Positions 15,835 through 24,070 of a DNA stretch of 64,000 nucleotides are shown one piece after another. Numbering within the stretch: position 1 is the stretch's first letter; each line of letters begins with the position of its first letter. Both the position numbers and the translations under genes were made by a program. A model generated the notes under the pieces. It was not told the DNA's origin and searched no databases. It was given only the letters and a program-made list of their open reading frames with translations. Where the stretch lies: positions 2,356,001 through 2,420,000 of the forward strand of contig NZ_CP065915.1 of NCBI RefSeq assembly GCF_016134045.1, written 5' to 3'. Origin of the DNA: Pelagovum pacificum (GTDB taxonomy: Bacteria; Pseudomonadota; Alphaproteobacteria; Rhodobacterales; Rhodobacteraceae).

Positions 15835-15921
15835 GGGAGTATCCTGACCTGCACGGCTTTACGGGCCGCGCGCTCTGATGATGGGGCGACAGAAATCGAC
15901 CTAGGTTCAACTGGAGCTGGC

Positions 15922-16242
15922 TCAGGCGCGAGGAGGCGGGAGGTCCAAGGACAGACTGATCGTCGTACCAATTCGTGGCTCCGGCCACGCATGACGGAGC
16001 GGCAACTGATCGTTTTCATGCAGGGGCTGACTGCCATCCAAAAGGGCATGGGACCCACAGGTCACCATATCAGCGCAAGGCGCCTCGACCTGGTGATGAC
16101 TATCGGAAATTTGCCGATCTGCTGGCACCATCGTTTCCGGACAGACCGTACAGTCATGCATCTCCGCCCCCGCCGCAGACATTTGCGGCGAGGCTGCCAG
16201 CATCAAGAGGCTGGTCAGAAAGATGACGGCGATCAGACGCAT
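15922..16242 (-). CDS. Small exported Cys/His protein heading the oxidase cluster
   Basis: This 106-residue protein has a signal peptide (MRLIAVIFLTSLLMLAAS) and a cysteine/histidine-rich mature part with HDCTVCPETM and CADMVTC. It ends in a proline-rich tail (LDLPPPRA). ATG 16,242 has GGAGAG 6 bp upstream. Similar short proteins precede multicopper oxidase genes in other alphaproteobacteria, and this one resembles the small protein at 23,636 in layout, though not in clear sequence. It may be a periplasmic metal-binding protein or a leader-like control peptide. The family is unknown to me. Confidence 0.65.
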   Translation of the reverse strand: MRLIAVIFLTSLLMLAASPQMSAAGAEMHDCTVCPETMVPADRQISDSHHQVEAPCADMVTCGSHALLDGSQPLHENDQLPLRHAWPEPRIGTTISLSLDLPPPRA

Positions 16243-16798
16243 CAAGACTCTCCATCCGAGCCCCATAAGTGGGTTCCGACGACTCTGCGGTCAATCCCGA
16301 AATGAAGTATCGTCTGGGGCTGGGAACGGACATCCTTAGGCGCGAAGGTCCGGTATGGGCCGGTTGCGACAGGCGCGCCCATGCAGCAACTGCGAACTCG
16401 CCTAAGATCGACGAAGTCAATTTGGGCTCAAAGCGGTCATGGGGTGGCGCGGCAGGGCGCAAACTACTTCCCCCAACAGCCCCCACTTCCTGAACGGTCG
16501 CCTACCCTACCCCGTCGTTGGCGCTTCCGGCCCAGAGCGGGCATTTGACCAGGGTGCGGCGAAGGTCGGCTTCGAGCCCTTCCTGCTCATTCGAAGGGCT
16601 GCAGCGAACGGCCGCTCTCGCGAGCCGCCCAAAAAAGTGCCGGAACCACATGGGTTTTGCTTTGGGGTTCTGCCCGGCGAACCTTCTTTAGACGCGAGCA
16701 CCGTTAGGGAGGGACAGAAACGACCGTTTTTGACAAAGCAGCTGTTCGTCATTGGCGGAGCTGCTGCTTCGATTCTCAGTCGCCTTGAGCTGACTGCA
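16243..16798. repeat. Gene-free stretch with degenerate intergenic repeats
   Basis: There is no credible gene between the oxidase cluster promoter region and 16,799. Repeat-family fragments are visible, such as GGCGCTTCCGGCCCAGAGCG, GGCGAAGGTCGGCTTCGAGC and CAGCGAACGGCCGCTCTCGC. The part next to 16,242 should contain the promoter of the oxidase cluster, but no clear regulator box was found. Confidence 0.45.
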
Positions 16799-17407
16799 CT
16801 ATCCCAGCCTGTCTTCAAGTCTTCGGGCCAAGTCCCGGCGCCCCGCCCTACCTCTGATCTGCTCAGTGTGTAGCTTCGTGGCGAGCAAGTACCAGTCGCC
16901 GTCGTCAGAGGACTGGAGACGATAGTGGCGCGAGGCTCCTACTACCATTCCCTGTGCTGCAGTCGCGGCGACAACCGTGATAGTGAGGCCGCGAATTTCA
17001 CTGGCATGTCCTATCTCTACATTCCCTCTCTGAAGCAAAGTCTCCAGATTGCCTATACTCATGAAGCTGCCGCTGCTGAGCGGTCCCTGGTTTGTCGCTT
17101 CTGCAGGATTCGCCAAATCCTTATCTGACATCTCCGTGCGATCGGTCACGATTGCCTCGGCAATACCCGACGCGGTTTCGAACCTGACAATGATGTCGAC
17201 AACGAATACAGGCTCAAGCCCAAGGTTGGCCACGAACCAGCTCGCCTGCTTCCCGAACCCTGCGCCCAATGAGATGATAATCTCTGGTCGACGCTGTCGG
17301 CGGAAGCTGGTGAAGAAGACCTGTAAGTAAACGACCCAGATCAGCACCATGACCGCGTTTAAGATCACTTGCAGCGCACTGCTGTTACTGGATAGCCACT
17401 CAAACAT
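16799..17407 (-). CDS. Membrane-anchored protein of unknown function
   Basis: This 202-residue protein has one N-terminal membrane helix (ALQVILNAVMVLIWVVYLQV) and a cytoplasmic or periplasmic beta-rich domain after it (PEIIISLGAGFG, LEPVFVVDIIVRFETA). A basic C terminus (RGRAGRRDLARRLEDRLG) ends it. I recognise no family. It lies 18 bp downstream of the histidine kinase on the same strand, so they may be co-transcribed and functionally linked. Base composition is less GC-rich than the metal clusters. Confidence 0.65.
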   Translation of the reverse strand: MFEWLSSNSSALQVILNAVMVLIWVVYLQVFFTSFRRQRRPEIIISLGAGFGKQASWFVANLGLEPVFVVDIIVRFETASGIAEAIVTDRTEMSDKDLANPAEATNQGPLSSGSFMSIGNLETLLQRGNVEIGHASEIRGLTITVVAATAAQGMVVGASRHYRLQSSDDGDWYLLATKLHTEQIRGRAGRRDLARRLEDRLG

Positions 17408-17425
17408 AATAACATGTCATTGTGC

Positions 17426-18451
17426 TTACCCTGTCGGTGTACGTTCCGCCGCGCCCAAGGTTGCGGGCATAGCGACTTTTTGAGGATCGAGTTTCAGGAT
17501 CACCGATAGATTTTTGTCGGTTAAGCTCCGTTCGATATCGCCATTCAGATAGAAGCGGATCGTGTTGTCGATCATCGAGGAGCCGAATCCGCTTCTTTCT
17601 TCAGCAGCTGTTCGCGTCTCTGGGCCAAACGACTCCTTCCAAAGAAGGATCAGTTGATGTTCTCGCCGTTCACTTCGAATCTCCAGTTTTCCCCCTGGGT
17701 GGGACAGCCCGCCGTATTTCATCGCATTGGTAGCAAGTTCATAAAATATCAGGGCGAGCGGGGTGACGGCCTCACCCGGCAAGCATACCTCCTCGACCTC
17801 AATATTCAACGCGTTCACATCCGCGAAGGCGCGGAGAACCGACTGGAGGAGCTCGGACAAGGTCGTCCGGTCAGCATCGCCGGCCGGACTAGAATTCCGC
17901 ATGGAAAGGGAATGCGCAGTAGACAGGGCCGACAGGCGGTCCCGCATGAGCGGAACCAATTCGGTCACGCTATCAACCTGTCGAGCGCTGATGCTCAGCA
18001 AGGCACTGGCAATAGCAAAGCTGTTGGCGACGCGGTGCCGCATCTCGGCCAGCAGCAGTTGCTGCTGCTCCTCAGCTTGGCGCTGACGCGTGATGTCACG
18101 TGCGATCTTCGAGGCACCGATCACAGTCCCACTTGCATCTCGAACCGGTGAGACGGTCAGCGAAATCGGTACGAAGCTGCCGTCCTTCCTGCGGCGGGTG
18201 GTCTCATAGTTTGCGATACGCTCGCCTCGACGCAGCCTCGCAATAAAATCAACCTCTTCATCCAGTCGATCTTCGGGAAAGAGGATGGTGATGGGTTGAC
18301 CGATGACTTCGTTGGCCGAGTAGCCAAAGAGCCGCTCCGCGCCCCCATTCCAGCTCTTTATGATGCTGTTGAGATCTTTGGTGATGATCGCATCATCGGA
18401 CCCTTCGACGATGGCGGCGAGGTGTTCTCTCGAATGATCGATCTTGCTCAT
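17426..18451 (-). CDS. PAS-domain HWE-type sensor histidine kinase
   Basis: This 341-residue soluble sensor kinase has an N-terminal PAS domain (IVEGSDDAIITKDLNSIIKS through ITRQR) and then an HWE/HisKA_2-type phosphoacceptor (EMRHRVANSFAIASALLS). The ATPase part has its N-box at ELATNAMKYG and the G-box GFGSSMIDN. Such kinases often answer light, redox or general stress signals and signal through PhyR-like or orphan regulators. The ATG at 18,451 is chosen because the frame upstream to 18,787 is repeat-type intergenic DNA. No response-regulator gene is adjacent. Confidence 0.9.
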   Translation of the reverse strand: MSKIDHSREHLAAIVEGSDDAIITKDLNSIIKSWNGGAERLFGYSANEVIGQPITILFPEDRLDEEVDFIARLRRGERIANYETTRRRKDGSFVPISLTVSPVRDASGTVIGASKIARDITRQRQAEEQQQLLLAEMRHRVANSFAIASALLSISARQVDSVTELVPLMRDRLSALSTAHSLSMRNSSPAGDADRTTLSELLQSVLRAFADVNALNIEVEEVCLPGEAVTPLALIFYELATNAMKYGGLSHPGGKLEIRSERREHQLILLWKESFGPETRTAAEERSGFGSSMIDNTIRFYLNGDIERSLTDKNLSVILKLDPQKVAMPATLGAAERTPTG

Positions 18452-19403
18452 GTCTTGGCAGCCCTCACATTGGCGTAACGATAGGGTCTGTTGCTCCCAA
18501 GTGGAAGAGGCAGGACCAACACTCCCGACCCTCGGACGTTCGGGGCGACCTGCCGCGGGATTTTTGTTCCGCACAGCGGTTACTGACCAAGCTGCAGGTG
18601 AAGGTTCGCTCCAGAACGCCCAGCGGTCGAAATCCAGACGTTCTTGTCGCCGACAGAACCCACCATTTGTGTACAACCGAAAGCTGCCGTTTGTCGGAGG
18701 TCCGCTTCGTCCGCAAAGCTGACCTTGACTACCGGTCAAGGTGCCGATCTTGCGTGCTGACGCGGCGAAGGTCAGGTTCGAGCCCAAATAGGCCGGGCCG
18801 ATCTTGGGAGACTTCGCGGTTGCAGCACCGGTGCGCCTGCCGCGACCGCCCTACTCGGACCTTCGCGCCTTGCGCAGCGACCTACGGCTCTCCGCCCGGC
18901 AGAAGTTCAACGCGACCCGCAACTCAGCAACCCGCACCCGGCGCATGATATACGGCCGGCAATCGTCCGATTTGGGTTCCATCTCGGCGAACGCGACTCC
19001 GGTCGAAGTGATTAGGTTGGCCCCCGGGAAAACTATACATTTACAGCATCTTATGAGAAATTCACCAAATGGGCTCAGTCATCAGGTCCAGAGAATAGCG
19101 GCCCTGAGAGACCGCTTTCGGGCCTCTTGGCGCCAAGCGCAGTGCTCAGCCCCTTCCGCATAACCCTCGGAAACAACAACAAAATCCGGCCGGAGCTGAA
19201 ACGGGAGAACATTTTCGCGGGGACTAGTGGCGGAGAGAGCGGGTCTGACGTCCAACCTTCTCCAGTATAAGTCATTGATTTTATTTGATATGCACAGCTG
19301 CTACGCTGGAAGAGCGGGAGTCCGTCCGCAAAGGTTGGCTCTATCGTGATGTCGGCAACGATGAGCGGCAGTCGGCTGCCTTGATCTTGGAGAGCACCCC
19401 CGA
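18452..19403. other. Long gene-free stretch with repeat fragments and a tRNA-flank copy
   Basis: I see no supportable gene in these 950 bp. The first 450 bp contain dispersed repeat fragments, such as GAAAGCTGCCGTTTGTCGGA and GAAGGTCAGGTTCGAGCCC. Positions 19,061-19,237 are a diverged copy of the tRNA-Ser 3' flank. The remainder is featureless. Confidence 0.5.
19061..19237. repeat. Diverged copy of the tRNA-Ser 3' flank (possible att scar)
   Basis: This stretch aligns with 56,464-56,641 in the same orientation: TTCACCAAAT, CAGGTCCAGAGAATA, GAGACCGCTTTCGGGCC, GTGCTCAGCCCC and GCATAACCCTCGG. It ends with TGGCGGAGAG, the last bases of a tRNA-Ser gene read on the other strand. The match stops exactly where the tRNA body would begin. 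That is the pattern of an old integration scar or of a duplicated island end. Confidence 0.6.
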
Positions 19404-19745
19404 TCATCCACCAGCCGCCCTCGGCGCCAACAGGATGACGGCCGCACCGGCGAGGCAGATTGCGGCACCTGTCAGGTCCCAAGTGTCCGGGCGCTGCTTC
19501 TCGATGAGCCACAGCCAGAGGAGCGAGGCTGCGATATAGACCCCGCCATAAGCTGCGTAGGCCCGCCCCGCAAAATCGGAGGGGGCAAGGGTCAGGAGCC
19601 AAGCGAAGACGGCCAGGCTCAGGAGGCCGGGGACCAGCCAGAGCGCGCTCGCGCCTTGCCGCATCCATGCCCAGACCGCAAAGCAGCCCGCAATCTCGGC
19701 CAGAGCGGCACCGATGTAGATGGCGAGGGTGCCGGGTGCGTTCAC
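19404..19745 (-). CDS. ynfA: YnfA/UPF0060 small membrane protein
   Basis: This 113-residue membrane protein of the YnfA family has four helices and is distantly related to small multidrug-resistance transporters. Typical segments are [32 protein letters not shown] and [19 protein letters not shown]. The start is a GTG at 19,745 that overlaps the MerR stop codon (GTGA), so the two are translated together. Being second in a metal-regulator transcript suggests it is induced with the divergent Zn/Cd pump, but its substrate is unknown. Confidence 0.9.
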   Translation of the reverse strand: MNAPGTLAIYIGAALAEIAGCFAVWAWMRQGASALWLVPGLLSLAVFAWLLTLAPSDFAGRAYAAYGGVYIAASLLWLWLIEKQRPDTWDLTGAAICLAGAAVILLAPRAAGG

Positions 19746-20182
19746 GATGCCGCCTCGCTCTCCGGATGCTGGTGATCGGTTGCGCAAAGCGAATGGTCGC
19801 CCAGAACTTCAATGACCCGGCAATCGGCAATCCGACCGCCTGCACATTGCACGACCATGCGCTCAAGTTCGCCTTTCAGCGCAGTCAGGCGCGCAAGGCG
19901 GCTTTCAACCTCGGCCAGCTGCGCCCTGGCGATGACATCGGCGGCTGCGCAGGATTGATCGGGTCTGTCAGAGAGACTCAGAAGGTCTCGGATAGCGTCC
20001 AGCGGAAAACCGAGCTCCCGCGCATGGCGGATGAAGGCTAGCCGATCCAGTGCCGACTGCCCATAGAGCCGCTGGTTCCCGGCACTGCGATCTGGCTCCG
20101 GCAGGAGCCCGATCTGCTCGTAGTAGCGGATCGTCGGAACCTTCACGCCGGCCGCTTCGCCCAATTTTCCGATGGTGAGCAT
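19742..20182 (-). CDS. MerR-family heavy-metal regulator
   Basis: This 146-residue metal-sensing transcription factor has a MerR winged helix ([20 protein letters not shown], then [13 protein letters not shown]) and a long dimer helix. A C-terminal metal loop contains cysteines ([11 protein letters not shown] and HSLC), and another cysteine lies near residue 80 (DQSCAAAD). The ligand set resembles Zn/Cd/Pb sensors of the ZntR/CadR/PbrR group rather than the CueR type. It is divergent from the Zn/Cd ATPase, and the intergenic region holds a promoter with the long 19-bp spacer that MerR activators need. Confidence 0.92.
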   Translation of the reverse strand: MLTIGKLGEAAGVKVPTIRYYEQIGLLPEPDRSAGNQRLYGQSALDRLAFIRHARELGFPLDAIRDLLSLSDRPDQSCAAADVIARAQLAEVESRLARLTALKGELERMVVQCAGGRIADCRVIEVLGDHSLCATDHQHPESEAAS

Positions 20183-20193
20183 CAGATTTCCTC

Positions 20194-20224
20194 TTGAAGC
20201 TATAGCTACTAGAGACCTTAGGTT
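20194..20224 (+). promoter_or_regulatory. MerR-type promoter of the Zn/Cd ATPase
   Basis: A -35 TTGAAG (20,194-20,199) and a -10 TAGGTT (20,219-20,224) are separated by 19 bp. Between them is an imperfect dyad, CTATAG-CTA-CTAGAG. The over-long spacer with a central dyad is the hallmark of promoters that MerR proteins activate by DNA distortion. Confidence 0.8.
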
Positions 20225-20274
20225 CCCGACTCAGCAAATACAATGTTGCCCGCTGGGCGGGTTGGAAGGGCGTG

Positions 20275-22506
20275 ATGACGGCGAACGACAGTGCAACCTA
20301 CGAATGGACGGTTTCCGGGATGGACTGTGCGTCGTGCGCCGGCAAGGTCCGGGGTGCGGTCGAACGCCTGCCTGGCGTGAGCGACGTCGATGTGGCGCTG
20401 ATGACCGAGCGGCTTCGGCTGACTCTGGATGAAGGGCAGACCCCTCGCAACCAGATCGAAGCAATCGTCAAGCGGCTCGGCTACGGGATCGCGGCGAAAG
20501 GATCGAGCCCCGATCGGAAAGGCTTCGTGCTGCCGGACGATGAGCAAGCGTCCCGTGCGGACGGCTCGCGAGATGCCGCAGGACTCGAGCCCAACGCTGG
20601 ATCGACAGGGCCCGAGAGCGGTCCCGGGCCCGGTTCGCGTTGGTATCAGACCGCGAAGGGCAGACTGGTGATCGGCACCGGTCTCCTCCTCGCGGCGGCA
20701 TGGGCCGTGAAACTGCTCGCCTCCCAGGATGTGGCAACGTGGGCATTCATCCTCGCGACGCTCATTGGTGTCGCCCCTATCGCACGCCGCGCCGTCGCGT
20801 CCGCCAGAGCGGGGATGCCGTTCACGATCGAGATGCTGATGACAATCGCCGCCAGCGGCGCGCTCGTCATCGACGCCGCCGAGGAAGCGGCGCTCGTCGT
20901 CTTCCTCTTCGCCGTCGGGGAGGTTCTCGAAGGTGTTGCGGCGAACAAGGCCCGCGACGGGATCCGGGCGCTCGCTCGTCTGGTACCGAAGACCGCGATC
21001 CTGGAGATCGGCGGCCGGACTCGGGTGATACCAGCCGACCAGCTGCAGGTGGACCAGATCGTTCTGGTGCGCCCGGGAGACCGGGTCCCGGCAGATGGCG
21101 AAGTTATCGAGGGCACCTCGGGCGTCGATGAGAGCGCCGTCACGGGCGAGAGTGTGCCGAAGCTGAAGGAACCCGGTGCCTCCGTCTTTGCCGGCTCCAT
21201 CAATTCCGAGGCGGCGCTGCGTGTTCGGGTCACCAAGTCGGCCGAGGACAACACCATTGCCCGTATCATCCGGCTGGTCGAGGAAGCGGAAAGCGCCCGG
21301 GCCCCGACCGAGCGCTTCATAGACCGTTTCAGCCGCATCTACATGCCGGCCGTCGTCGGAGTTGCGGTGCTGGTGGCCATCGTCCCGCCCCTCGCGTTCG
21401 GGCAAGGCTGGGATACGTGGATCTACCGGGCGCTCGCGCTTCTCCTGATCGGATGCCCCTGCGCGCTGGTGATCTCGGTACCGGCTTCCATCGCCTCTGC
21501 GCTTTCTTCAGGCGCGCGTCGCGGGCTGCTGATGAAAGGAGGCGCCGTGATCGAGGCCGCGGCGGCCACCACGCATGTCGCATTCGACAAGACCGGAACC
21601 CTGACCCACGGACGGCCGCGCGTCACGGACGTGGTGCCGATCTCGGGATCGGAGACAGAGGTGCTGGCGCTGGCTGCCGCCGTCGAAGCGGGGTCGAGCC
21701 ATCCTCTGGCGGAGGCGATCCTGTCCCGCGCGGAAGCTGCGGGAGCGCCGTTCCTGGCCGCGACCGCCGCCAAAGCGCTTCCGGGCAAAGGGGCCGAAGC
21801 AGTCGTTGAGGGTGAAACCGCCTGGGTGGGCTCTCCACGGTTCGCCGGGGAGCGCGGTGTGTTGGACGACCACGCGCTCCGGGCGGTGGTCGGCATGGAA
21901 GATGAAGGCAAGACAGTCGTCGCGGTCTTCCGCCGGAGCCAGTTGGTCGGACTCGTAGCGCTCCGGGACGAACCCCGAGAGGATGCCGCCCGCGCGGTGC
22001 AGCAACTCAAGGCGCTTGGCATCGCGTCTGTGATGCTGACCGGCGACAACCGGCGCACGGCAGCAGCCATTTCCGCTGGGCTGGGCATTGACCATCGCGC
22101 CGAATTGATGCCCGAAGGCAAGGTCGCGGCGATCCGTGAGATGACCGCCAGGGACCGCGTGATGATGGTGGGCGACGGCATCAACGATGCCCCTGCGCTC
22201 GCCACCGCCCACATCGGAGTTGCCATGGGCTCCGGAACGGACGTCGCGCTTGAAACCGCCGACGCCGCGATCCTGCGCAATCGCGTGACCGATGTGGCCG
22301 GCAAGATTCGCCTTGCTCGCGCAGCCATGGCGAACATCAGGCAAAATGTGGCGATCGCGCTCGGCCTTAAGGCGGTGTTTCTGGTGACGACGATCCTCGG
22401 CATTACCGGGCTGTGGATCGCGATCCTTGCAGATACCGGCGCGACGGTGCTCGTCACACTGAACGCGCTGCGGCTTCTTGCGTTTGATCCGGAACGTGAG
22501 GCCTGA
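20275..22506 (+). CDS. zntA: Zn/Cd/Pb-exporting P1B-type ATPase
   Basis: This inner-membrane pump of about 743 residues expels Zn(II), Cd(II) or Pb(II) using ATP. It has an N-terminal HMA domain with GMDCASC, a variable acidic linker, membrane helices and the CPC motif (IGCPCALVIS). The phosphorylation site DKTGTLTHG, the SSHPLAEA motif and the hinge GDGINDAPAL follow. The last helices contain the K (GLKAVFL) and D (ILADTGAT) residues that mark the P1B-2 (Zn/Cd) class and not the copper class. The start is ATG 20,275 with GGAAGG upstream. It is transcribed divergently from its MerR regulator. Confidence 0.93.
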   Translation: MTANDSATYEWTVSGMDCASCAGKVRGAVERLPGVSDVDVALMTERLRLTLDEGQTPRNQIEAIVKRLGYGIAAKGSSPDRKGFVLPDDEQASRADGSRDAAGLEPNAGSTGPESGPGPGSRWYQTAKGRLVIGTGLLLAAAWAVKLLASQDVATWAFILATLIGVAPIARRAVASARAGMPFTIEMLMTIAASGALVIDAAEEAALVVFLFAVGEVLEGVAANKARDGIRALARLVPKTAILEIGGRTRVIPADQLQVDQIVLVRPGDRVPADGEVIEGTSGVDESAVTGESVPKLKEPGASVFAGSINSEAALRVRVTKSAEDNTIARIIRLVEEAESARAPTERFIDRFSRIYMPAVVGVAVLVAIVPPLAFGQGWDTWIYRALALLLIGCPCALVISVPASIASALSSGARRGLLMKGGAVIEAAAATTHVAFDKTGTLTHGRPRVTDVVPISGSETEVLALAAAVEAGSSHPLAEAILSRAEAAGAPFLAATAAKALPGKGAEAVVEGETAWVGSPRFAGERGVLDDHALRAVVGMEDEGKTVVAVFRRSQLVGLVALRDEPREDAARAVQQLKALGIASVMLTGDNRRTAAAISAGLGIDHRAELMPEGKVAAIREMTARDRVMMVGDGINDAPALATAHIGVAMGSGTDVALETADAAILRNRVTDVAGKIRLARAAMANIRQNVAIALGLKAVFLVTTILGITGLWIAILADTGATVLVTLNALRLLAFDPEREA

Positions 22507-22597
22507 GATCAGATCATCGGCAGGGCGATGGTTCCGCTGCCATGCCGCAGGGCTGAGCGCTGAGAACATAAACCTCGGGGTACTGTTCCGCCGCGAG

Positions 22598-23034
22598 TGC
22601 TCAACATGCTGCAACTGGAATCGGGCTTCTGCTCGGTTTCGCGCTGGTGGCCGCCATCTGGTCGCGCACCACTACGGGGCTATTGGCCGTCCGGGGCGTG
22701 AAGCCGAACTCGAAAGAGAGACCGCAGGCGGCGATCATGGTGGCGTTCGTCGGGCTGCTCGCGCTCCACACGATTGAAATCCTGGCTTTCGCCGCAGTCT
22801 ACAGGGCGCTGCAGGGCTGGGGCGTGGGAGGCTTCGACGGCAGCTACGACCCATGCTGGAGCGGCCTGATCTACTTCTCCGGCGTCAACTTCGCCACGCT
22901 CGGGTACACGCAGATCGAGGCAACCGGGCCGATACGGATGGTCAACATGATGCAGTCGCTCGGCGGCTTCATGGTGCTGACCTGGTCGGCGACGTTCCTC
23001 TAACTCGGTCTGCGAACTGGCCTGGCGCGAGTAG
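22598..23034 (+). pseudogene. Frameshifted two-helix ion-channel gene
   Basis: The core encodes an Ion_trans_2-type potassium-channel-like protein (TIEILAFAAVYRALQGWGVG, a pore-like LIYFSGVNFATLGYTQIE, then MQSLGGFMVLTWSATFL). The N terminus is out of frame: a plausible start near 22,598 or 22,606 reads MLQLE and must shift to reach IGLLLGFALVAAIW. At 23,001-23,004 an extra A creates a premature TAA. Removing it restores YSVCELAWRE with a stop at 23,032. Two separate lesions suggest decay, although a sequencing error could explain one of them. It sits at the end of the zntA transcript. Confidence 0.7.
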
Positions 23035-23056
23035 CAGCCGACGACCATGGGGAATG

Positions 23057-23518
23057 TCAGTTTGCCTCCGACACCCTCTCTTGGTATCGGCGCTCGCGCT
23101 CTGGCCATGTGCTCTTGATGTAGTCGAGAACGGCGCGGATGTCCGCGTCGCTCAGCACGTCTGCGAAGCCGGGCATGTCGCTCTCGTATCCGCCGCCGAC
23201 CACGGCGGCGGTGCCTTCCCTAACGATGCGGAACAGGACATCGTCAGGATGGTGCCAGGTGTGGCCGCTGGCGTCGTGGGGTGGCGCCGGCAACCGGCCG
23301 GACGGAAGCGGCGAGCGCCAGCCCGGCTGGCCCTCCAGTTCCGCGCCGTGGCAGGCGGCGCACTGATCCGCATAGATCTGGCGTCCTTGCGCGATGATGT
23401 CCGCCGACGCAACGGCGGTGGATGCGGTACCGGCATAACGCCAGCCAGCAAAGACCGCGAGGATCACACCTCCGACGACCAGACCGATCACGACAGTATT
23501 TCGGAGAGCTTTTTTCAA
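23057..23518 (-). CDS. Membrane-anchored c-type cytochrome, paralog of 13,612
   Basis: This 153-residue protein has an N-terminal membrane helix (TVVIGLVVGGVILAVFAGW), heme site CAACH, then GAELEGQPGWRSP, HTWHHPDD and ESDMPGF. It ends in STWPERERRYQERVSEAN, all matching the cytochrome at 13,612. The start appears to be TTG at 23,518. It stands alone on the minus strand between the ion-channel pseudogene and the plus-strand copper cluster. The multicopper-oxidase and cytochrome set therefore exists in two copies with different gene order. Confidence 0.85.
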   Translation of the reverse strand: MKKALRNTVVIGLVVGGVILAVFAGWRYAGTASTAVASADIIAQGRQIYADQCAACHGAELEGQPGWRSPLPSGRLPAPPHDASGHTWHHPDDVLFRIVREGTAAVVGGGYESDMPGFADVLSDADIRAVLDYIKSTWPERERRYQERVSEAN

Positions 23519-23635
23519 GACGTCTATCCCCGATCACTGCGGAATAACATTCGCGTTTGGTCGAGACCACGTTGTGCCAGCGGCGAGGCGCCTGCGACAA
23601 TGGACATTCTCGTGAGCAATGCCTATCTTTGCAGC

Positions 23636-23998
23636 ATGCTCGAACGTGTCGTCACCATGCTTGCCATACTCGCGATCACCGTGGTGACGACGGTGACCTC
23701 CGCGCATGCGACACGCATGAGCATGAATTCCGGTGTGGATCACGCGATGCATGTCGACGACATGATGCACTCTCCGGTCATTTCGGGCTTCGACTGTGAC
23801 GCTGGAGAGCACTGTGGATCGGCCGATGCCGAGATGTGCGAGTTCGTATGCGCAGGCCTCTCTGCCTTCCTGACGTCGGCAGGCGAGGAAGCCGGGCACG
23901 CCTACGGCGCCGCCAGTCATGACGTCCCGTCCGCGGCAATCCACGTCAGCCGTGCGCCGGGACTGAACGAACGACCTCCCAAGCTCCGTCTCCTCTGA
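23636..23998 (+). CDS. Small exported His/Met/Cys protein heading the copper cluster
   Basis: This 120-residue protein has a signal sequence (TMLAILAITVVTTVTSAHA) and a metal-binding-looking mature part (HAMHVDDMMHSP, then FDCDAGEHCGSADAEMC.FVC). It ends in RAPGLNERPPKLRLL. Starts at 23,600 and 23,657 are also possible. It is the first gene before the methionine-rich multicopper oxidase, mirroring the small protein that precedes the other oxidase at 15,922. It could be a periplasmic copper chaperone or a control peptide. I know no exact family. Confidence 0.6.
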   Translation: MLERVVTMLAILAITVVTTVTSAHATRMSMNSGVDHAMHVDDMMHSPVISGFDCDAGEHCGSADAEMCEFVCAGLSAFLTSAGEEAGHAYGAASHDVPSAAIHVSRAPGLNERPPKLRLL

Positions 23999-24070
23999 GC
24001 GCGCCCGGGCAGACGCCCGAGGCGCCCCATCGGTATTGATGAACGGGACGGAAGTCCCGAGGAGACGACC

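Noticed and set aside
22853-23600. A plus-strand frame before the small copper protein
   Set aside because: It is antisense to the cytochrome c gene at 23,057-23,518; only the last part after 23,600 has a signal peptide and metal motifs.
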